A DNA stretch of 18,935 nucleotides from an uncultured Verrucomicrobiota bacterium (GTDB lineage: Bacteria > Verrucomicrobiota > Kiritimatiellia > RFP12 > UBA1067): contig CAMNLN010000024.1 of assembly GCA_946543025.1 (NCBI GenBank), forward strand, positions 1-18,935, given 5' to 3'. The notes under the pieces are model-generated. The model worked only from the letters and a program-made list of their open reading frames with translations. It did not search any database and had not been told where the DNA came from. Below, piece after piece: positions 14,602 through 18,935 of the stretch. Made by a program: the position numbers and the translations under genes. The number at the start of each line of letters is the position of its first letter. Position 1 is the first letter of the stretch.

Positions 14602-15567
14602 ATGAAGAAGATTCTCGCCGCCGTTCTCGTCGCACTGGCCGTCGCCGGATGCGGAACCTCGCCAAAGCCCAGCCCGGCCCTCAAGGTCGGATCGTTCAAC
14701 ATTCGCCTCCAGACCGGCGACAAGGGGACCCCGAACGCCTGGGACCTGCGCAAGGCCGACTTGGTCGAACTGATCCGTAAGCTCGACCTCGACGCGTTCG
14801 GGCTGCAGGAGGTCTGCCCCGGCCAGGCCGACTACCTCACGAACAACCTGCCGCAGTACGTCATGGTAGGCGTCCACCGCGACGACGGCAAGCGCAAGGG
14901 CGAAGCGTCGCCCGTGTTCTACCGCAAGGACCGCTTCGAAGCGCTCAAGAGCGGCACGTTCTGGCTTTCCGAGACGCCGGACGTCCCCGGTTCGAAGTCT
15001 TGGAACACGGCGTGCACGCGCGTCTGCTCGTGGATGTGGCTGAAGGACAGAAACACGGACAAGACCTTCTGCTTCGCCAACACGCACACGGACCACAAGA
15101 GCGCGCTCGCCCGCAAGGAAGGCATGCTGCTCATCATCCAGAAGATGCGCGAGTTCGCCCCCAAGGGGACGCCCGTCGTCTTCACGGGCGATCACAACTG
15201 CCGCGAGACCGAGGAGCCCGCGCAGGCCGTCTCGAAGCTCCTCAAGAACGCGCTGTACGTCTCCGAGACGCCGCCCGCCGGCTCGTGGCGCACGTTCTCC
15301 GGCTGGCAGTGGCGCGACAGCGAGTTCCCCGCCGTCGACGCGCTCAAGCTGCCGCCGAACGTCCGCAACGCCCGCAAGGGCTCGCCGGACGCCGACAAGG
15401 CGACGAACGGCGGCTACGTGTGGGAGGACTGCGGACCGCGCATCGACTACATCTACGTGTCCGACGGCATCAAGGTGAAGTCTTACGCCACGCACACCGA
15501 CCCGCGCCCCGGCACGAAGCTCTACCCCTCCGACCACTTCCCGGTGACGGCCGTCATCGAGCTGTAG
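14602..15567 (+). CDS. Endonuclease/exonuclease/phosphatase-fold lipoprotein
   Basis: From ATG 14602, behind AAAGGA, the protein has 321 residues; the long open frame further upstream is read-through. MKKILAAVLVALAVAGC carries a lipobox with lipidated C17. All EEP-superfamily motifs are present: SFNIR (31-35), GLQE (E70), NTHTDH (160-165), TGDHN (195-199), GPRIDYIYV (278-286) and SDHFPV (310-315). In GDHN histidine replaces the usual phenylalanine. Members hydrolyse phosphodiester or phosphate bonds with a divalent metal; the small family of exported bacterial members has few known substrates (nucleic acids, phospholipid head groups or sugar phosphates are possible). Location is probably periplasmic or surface-attached. 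It is a single-gene unit with its own promoter, divergent from the Tad operon and convergent with GH127. Confidence 0.9.
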   Translation: MKKILAAVLVALAVAGCGTSPKPSPALKVGSFNIRLQTGDKGTPNAWDLRKADLVELIRKLDLDAFGLQEVCPGQADYLTNNLPQYVMVGVHRDDGKRKGEASPVFYRKDRFEALKSGTFWLSETPDVPGSKSWNTACTRVCSWMWLKDRNTDKTFCFANTHTDHKSALARKEGMLLIIQKMREFAPKGTPVVFTGDHNCRETEEPAQAVSKLLKNALYVSETPPAGSWRTFSGWQWRDSEFPAVDALKLPPNVRNARKGSPDADKATNGGYVWEDCGPRIDYIYVSDGIKVKSYATHTDPRPGTKLYPSDHFPVTAVIEL

Positions 15568-15578
15568 GATATTCCTAC
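15564..15578. terminator. Perfect short hairpin between convergent genes, possible weak terminator
   Basis: GTAGGA and TCCTAC form a 6-bp stem around TAT, overlapping the stop of the lipoprotein gene. A second weaker stem (GCAAG 15597-15601 with CTTGC 15610-15614) lies at the end of GH127 and is followed on the minus strand by TTTT. Neither has a long uridine tract. Confidence 0.25.
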
Positions 15579-15606
15579 CTCTTTCGGTCAAAATGCGCAA
15601 GCATGT

Positions 15607-17517
15607 TCACTTGCCGCAGGCCTTGGGGAGCCAGGTCTGGACATGCTTGCCCTTCCAGCCGTCGACGGAGGCGTAGTCGCACATGACGATGAAGCCGTCC
15701 TTGGTGGGAACGCGAAACTCCAGCTTGTGCGCCGGTGAAGCGGGGGCGATCCGCTCGACGGCCACGGTGCCGTCCGCGGCCGCCAGGATCGCCACCGGCG
15801 CGGCGTAGTCCGGATCCGTGTTCTCGTCGCGCGCAAGCGCGATCGGTCCCCACGTGACGGCCTGGAACGGGGCGGACGCGTGGTTGCGCCCGACCGGCGC
15901 GTCAAGCCTGCGCGCCTTGAAGTCAAATGCCACGGCGACCTTGTCGCCCGCGCGCCATGTGCGAGCGATCTTGAGATACGTTCCGGACGCGACCGCGCCA
16001 ACCGATTTGCCGTTCACCGTGACAGACGTCTTTTCGCTCCACGCGGGAATGCGCAACGACACCGTAAACGCCTCCTCGCGCGCCGGCGAGACGGCCATGC
16101 GCCATCCGCCCATGTCGAGAAGGTCTCCTTCCGCCGCGAGGCGCACCTCGCCGCCCGATGCGGTCTTGGCGACGGCCGTGCCGGCGTTGTAGAGGTTCAC
16201 GACCGGTCCGTCCGGCGCCTGCATCACCGCTACGAACGGAATGTACGCAAGCCCCATCGGCCCATTCAGGTTGCAGCATGTGACGGGACCGCTCGCGAAC
16301 GTCCATCCCCAGCCCTTGTTCGTCACCTTCTCGCCGTTGAGCAGGTTCACGTAGCTGAAACCGTCGCCGTCCGGCTTCATCGCGCCGAGCAGCCCGTTGT
16401 AGACATAAAGTTCGATCGCGTCCGCCGCCCGCACGTCGCCGGTGAGGCGCAGCACCTGGCTCGCATACTTCATCCACGTCACGCCCACGCACGTCTCCAT
16501 CATCCGCGTCATGTCGGGGTTCGACTGCTCGGCGGCCGTGTTGTCCCACGCCTCGCCACTCCACTTGGGCCAGTGCGGATAGTTGCCGCCGCCGTTGCCG
16601 ACGATTGTGATCTCGTGCCGCAGCACGCTGTCGAAGTACTTGAGCACGGCCTCGCGCGCCGACGCGTCGCCCGTCACGCGATACCATTCGGCCAAGCCCT
16701 CGAAGATGGACGTCATCTCGTACGCCTTCGGATACGGCTCGCCCATCCGCCACGGCATGACTCCCGCGCGCGCCTGCGCGAAGAGGTCGCTCCCCTTCGC
16801 GCCACCGCTCTCGACGACATAGCGCGCGAAGTCGAGGTCCACCTTGCGTCCGGCCAGCTTGTACAGGCGCATGAACGGCTCCAGCAGCGAAGACGACTCG
16901 ATGCAGTTCGGGCTCCACCCGATCTCGCGGATGTCGCGCTTCGGCGCGGGACCGACCTGACGGATGATGCAGTCGGCCTGGCGCTGGAGCGAGGCCAGCA
17001 CCTCCGGACGGCGCTCCACCCATTCGTAGTAGTCCTCCAGCGCGAGCATCACGTATTTTCGCTCCCACAGGTCGCTGCAGTGAGGACGCGAATGGCCGTC
17101 GCCGCCGGGCTGCAGGTCCTCCGGCACGCAGCTGATGCTGCCGTTCGGGCGCTCCGTCGCGAGGATATCCGTCACCGCGCCGTCCAGCACCGCCTTGAGT
17201 CCGGGATCGCGCAGATGGCGGTACTGCATCGCGCCCGACCGCACGAACTTCCCCCACATCTCGCCGAGCGCGAACTTCGGCCGTCCCTTCCGGAAGAATT
17301 CCGCGAACTCGCGATACGGCACGTTCCCCTTGTGCCAATGCGCGATGCTCTTTTCGATCGGCACCTCCAGTCCGCCGGCAAGCCTCACGGCGCCGGGCGG
17401 AAGCGGCTCCATCGCGTCCCGCGCGGCCGGATTCGCCGTCACGCGCTCGTCGCCCCACGCGGCACAAGCCGCGCACAGCACCGCCGCACCTATCCCGAAA
17501 ATGTTCTTCCGCGTCAT
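15607..17517 (-). CDS. Exported GH127 beta-L-arabinofuranosidase-like glycoside hydrolase
   Basis: The protein has 636 residues with a signal peptide (IFGIGAAVLCAACAAWG). The alpha-barrel matches the GH127 (former DUF1680) family: METCVGVTWMKYASQVLRLT (340-359) followed by AIELYVYNGLLGAM (367-380), a DGDGFSYVNLLNG stretch (383-395) and VTCCNLNGP (412-420). E341, C343, C414 and C415 correspond to the zinc-binding set of the characterised bifidobacterial enzyme, in which a zinc-bound cysteine is the nucleophile; all are intact. C-terminal beta-sandwich segments follow (FTVSLRIPAWS, TSVTVNGKSV). Family members release beta-L-arabinofuranose from plant arabinan or hydroxyproline-rich glycoproteins. 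The ribosome site is AAAGGAG with 7-nt spacing. It is 66 bp downstream of ispH and may share its transcript, although the 66 bp contain a lone TTGACA with no convincing -10. Confidence 0.85.
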   Translation of the reverse strand: MTRKNIFGIGAAVLCAACAAWGDERVTANPAARDAMEPLPPGAVRLAGGLEVPIEKSIAHWHKGNVPYREFAEFFRKGRPKFALGEMWGKFVRSGAMQYRHLRDPGLKAVLDGAVTDILATERPNGSISCVPEDLQPGGDGHSRPHCSDLWERKYVMLALEDYYEWVERRPEVLASLQRQADCIIRQVGPAPKRDIREIGWSPNCIESSSLLEPFMRLYKLAGRKVDLDFARYVVESGGAKGSDLFAQARAGVMPWRMGEPYPKAYEMTSIFEGLAEWYRVTGDASAREAVLKYFDSVLRHEITIVGNGGGNYPHWPKWSGEAWDNTAAEQSNPDMTRMMETCVGVTWMKYASQVLRLTGDVRAADAIELYVYNGLLGAMKPDGDGFSYVNLLNGEKVTNKGWGWTFASGPVTCCNLNGPMGLAYIPFVAVMQAPDGPVVNLYNAGTAVAKTASGGEVRLAAEGDLLDMGGWRMAVSPAREEAFTVSLRIPAWSEKTSVTVNGKSVGAVASGTYLKIARTWRAGDKVAVAFDFKARRLDAPVGRNHASAPFQAVTWGPIALARDENTDPDYAAPVAILAAADGTVAVERIAPASPAHKLEFRVPTKDGFIVMCDYASVDGWKGKHVQTWLPKACGK

Positions 17518-17583
17518 TCAGAGGCTCCTTTCACTTGCTCGTTCCTTGCATGGCTGTTACGCTGTCAAAATCAAACGCAAACG

Positions 17584-18474
17584 TCACTTGACTTTCCCGA
17601 TTGACAAATTCGAGAGGACGTCCATGACGATCGCTTCTGGCGTCGACGCGCCGGCCGTCAGGCCCAGGCGCTCGATGCCGTTGAAGTCGCAGGAGGAAAG
17701 CTCGTCCGTCCCGTCTACGCGCCAGGCTGTCGCACCAGCCTCACGGGCGATCTCCGCAAGCCGCGCCGTGTTCGCGGACGTCGCGCTGCCGATCACCAGC
17801 ACGCCCGTCACGGACGGATCGCCCGCCAGCACGAACATGCGCACAGCGGCCTGCCTGTCGCGCGTCGCCGTGCAGGTTTCGGCGGCCGGCGGCGCAATGA
17901 GGCGCGGATAGCGCGCGCGCAGGGCGGAGAGAACACGATCAACCGTGCCAGACGACAGCGTCGTCTGGCACACGACCCCTACCGGACGATCCGCCGGAAA
18001 CGGCAACGCCTCCACTTCACCGGCATCCTTGACGACCCGAAGGCCCTTCAACCCGTCAAGGCCGCTTGTGTCCTCATACTCGCCGACGAGTCCGACGACC
18101 TCCACATGCCCGGCATCGCCGACCACCACAATCGGCACGCCACGCGCCGCAAACTCCTGCACCTGCCGGTGCGCCCGCGCGACAAACGGGCATGTGGCGT
18201 CGATCACCCTCATGCCGCGCGCCGCCGCCTGCGCCCGTACGCGCGGCGGCACTCCGTGCGCCGAGAAAAGGATCGTCCCGCCATCCGGCACGTCCGACAA
18301 ACTCTCGACGAACCGCATGCCCAACCCCTTCAGCTCGCCCACCACCGTCTTGTTGTGGACGAGCTCGTGCAGGCACCACACCGGCCCGCCAGCAGAAAGG
18401 GCGCGCCGAGCTTTCTCGACAGCGCCCTTCACCCCCGAGCAGAAACCATGCGGCTCTATGACCTCGACCCTCAC
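17584..18474 (-). CDS. ispH: 4-hydroxy-3-methylbut-2-enyl diphosphate reductase
   Basis: IspH (LytB) reduces HMBPP to IPP and DMAPP in the last step of the MEP isoprenoid pathway, using a cytosolic 4Fe-4S cluster. I start at GTG 18474, which overlaps the mazG stop in GTGA, and not at the upstream GTG 18513; this gives 296 residues and the usual short N-terminus before GFCSGV. The cluster cysteines C12, C95 (DATCP) and C201 (ETCTAT) are present, as are the substrate residues H40 (HELVHN), H73 (SAHGVPP), H123 and E125 (HVEV), S233 and N235 (TSANTARL) and S277 (GASTPE). The motifs ETCTATRDRQ and GSATSAN vary from the common ICYATxNRQ and GSxNSSN, but the catalytic positions hold. Coupling to mazG pairs two housekeeping functions. 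Confidence 0.95.
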   Translation of the reverse strand: MRVEVIEPHGFCSGVKGAVEKARRALSAGGPVWCLHELVHNKTVVGELKGLGMRFVESLSDVPDGGTILFSAHGVPPRVRAQAAARGMRVIDATCPFVARAHRQVQEFAARGVPIVVVGDAGHVEVVGLVGEYEDTSGLDGLKGLRVVKDAGEVEALPFPADRPVGVVCQTTLSSGTVDRVLSALRARYPRLIAPPAAETCTATRDRQAAVRMFVLAGDPSVTGVLVIGSATSANTARLAEIAREAGATAWRVDGTDELSSCDFNGIERLGLTAGASTPEAIVMDVLSNLSIGKVK

Positions 18475-18935
18475 CCCTTCACTCTCGACTCTTCGCTCTT
18501 CACGCTTTCCCACAGCGCGTCCATCTCTTCGAGGGTCATTTCCTTCAAGCTGCGGCCGGCGGCCTTCGCGCCGGCCTCGACCGCGCGGAAGCGGCGGGCG
18601 AACTTCGCCGTGGTCCCCTCAAGCGCGCTTTCGGCGTCGCATTTCAGGTGGCGGGCGTAGTTGGTGACGGCAAAGAGCAGGTCGCCCAGCTCCTCCTTCA
18701 CGTGCGCGTCGAGCGACGTGTCGGACGAGGCGGCGACGGCTTCCTTCAGCTCGCCGATCTCCTCCTCGATCTTGTCGAGGACGCCGGACGAGTCCTTCCA
18801 GTCGAAGCCCACGCGCGCGGCCTTCTCGGCCGTACGTTGCGCCTTGAGGAGGGCCGGAAGCGCGGACGGAACGCCGTCGAGCGCGCTGTGGCGCGTCTCC
18901 TTCTTGTGCTCCTGCTGCTTGATCTGCTCCCAGTT
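18471..18935 (-). CDS. mazG: Nucleoside triphosphate pyrophosphohydrolase MazG, 5' end beyond window
   Basis: The frame is open to the right edge, so the N-terminal part is missing; 154 residues are visible. They begin NWEQIKQQEH, continue with ALDGVPSALPALLKAQR and VGFDWKD, and carry the all-alpha NTP-PPase metal motif: EEEIGE (57-62) and EELGDLLF (81-88), that is ExxE and ExxD. This is the C-terminal domain of the MazG family, which cleaves nucleoside triphosphates to monophosphates and pyrophosphate and cleans up abnormal nucleotides in the cytosol. The shorter frame starting at the GTG at 18812 is not the true start, because conserved residues lie upstream. The TGA stop overlaps the ispH GTG start by 4 nt. 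Confidence 0.93.
   Translation of the reverse strand, partial: NWEQIKQQEHKKETRHSALDGVPSALPALLKAQRTAEKAARVGFDWKDSSGVLDKIEEEIGELKEAVAASSDTSLDAHVKEELGDLLFAVTNYARHLKCDAESALEGTTAKFARRFRAVEAGAKAAGRSLKEMTLEEMDALWESVKSEESRVKG

Noticed and set aside
17563..17568. Perfect TTGACA on the minus strand upstream of GH127
   Set aside because: No TATAAT-like hexamer occurs 16-18 bp downstream (the 17-bp position reads GGAACG), so it was not called as a promoter.
15880..17604. 574-codon open frame on the plus strand opposite GH127
   Set aside because: The composition is low-complexity (R/H/V/A-rich), there is no start context, and the opposite strand carries an intact enzyme with zinc ligands.
1..18935. CRISPR array, tRNA/rRNA, insertion sequences, prophage or defence genes
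   Set aside because: No regular repeat-spacer pattern, transposase motif, terminal inverted repeat or RNA gene signature was seen on either strand when reading by eye.

Overview
The window is GC-rich bacterial DNA, almost fully coding and mostly on the minus strand. The gene families suggest a member of the PVC superphylum, most likely Kiritimatiellota, Lentisphaerota or Verrucomicrobiota. The pointers are a large surface protein with autotransporter-type beta-strand repeats and a LamG-like domain, many exported glycoside hydrolases without SusC/SusD, a small Tad/Flp pilus cluster, an AraC regulator with a cupin-like N-terminus, and IspH of the MEP isoprenoid pathway. This assignment is inference; no rRNA or other strong marker is present.

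Left half (1-8576): a sugar-utilisation locus. Five tightly packed minus-strand genes run from 7589 to beyond the left edge: an exported L-arabinose-isomerase-like protein, an exported GH99/WbsX-like protein, a 63-residue peptide, a short GH106 alpha-L-rhamnosidase-like enzyme, and a large exported LamG/beta-strand-repeat protein cut by the window edge. An AraC-type regulator is divergent from them. The 117-bp gap between them holds a good sigma70-like promoter for the operon, with four TTG motifs at 9-10 bp steps directly upstream of its -35. That arrangement fits an AraC-family activator site. The 63-residue peptide is a signal peptide joined to the last 20 residues of an isomerase like the one upstream, so it looks like the relic of a second isomerase gene.

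Middle (8584-14420): one dense minus-strand run starting at a back-to-back divergent promoter region (14500-14571). It encodes a periplasmic thioredoxin-like protein, a 52-residue pilin-like peptide, a 77-residue Flp-type pilin, a TadE-like protein, a TadG-like protein, a second TadE-like protein, a 121-residue exported protein of unknown function, and finally a GH115 alpha-glucuronidase-like enzyme. Several genes overlap by 1-11 nt. The Tad ATPase, platform proteins, secretin and prepilin peptidase are not in the window.

Right part (14602-18935): a lipoprotein of the endonuclease/exonuclease/phosphatase fold on the plus strand, then, convergent to it, an exported GH127 beta-L-arabinofuranosidase-like enzyme with an intact zinc site. 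Upstream of GH127 is the housekeeping pair mazG-ispH, whose stop and start overlap in GTGA. The enzymes together (GH106, GH115, GH127, GH99-like, arabinose-isomerase-like) point to breakdown of plant-type polysaccharides rich in L-rhamnose, L-arabinose and glucuronic acid. No transporter is encoded here. No tRNA, rRNA, CRISPR array, insertion sequence or origin was seen, and no stretch over 300 bases lacks a gene.
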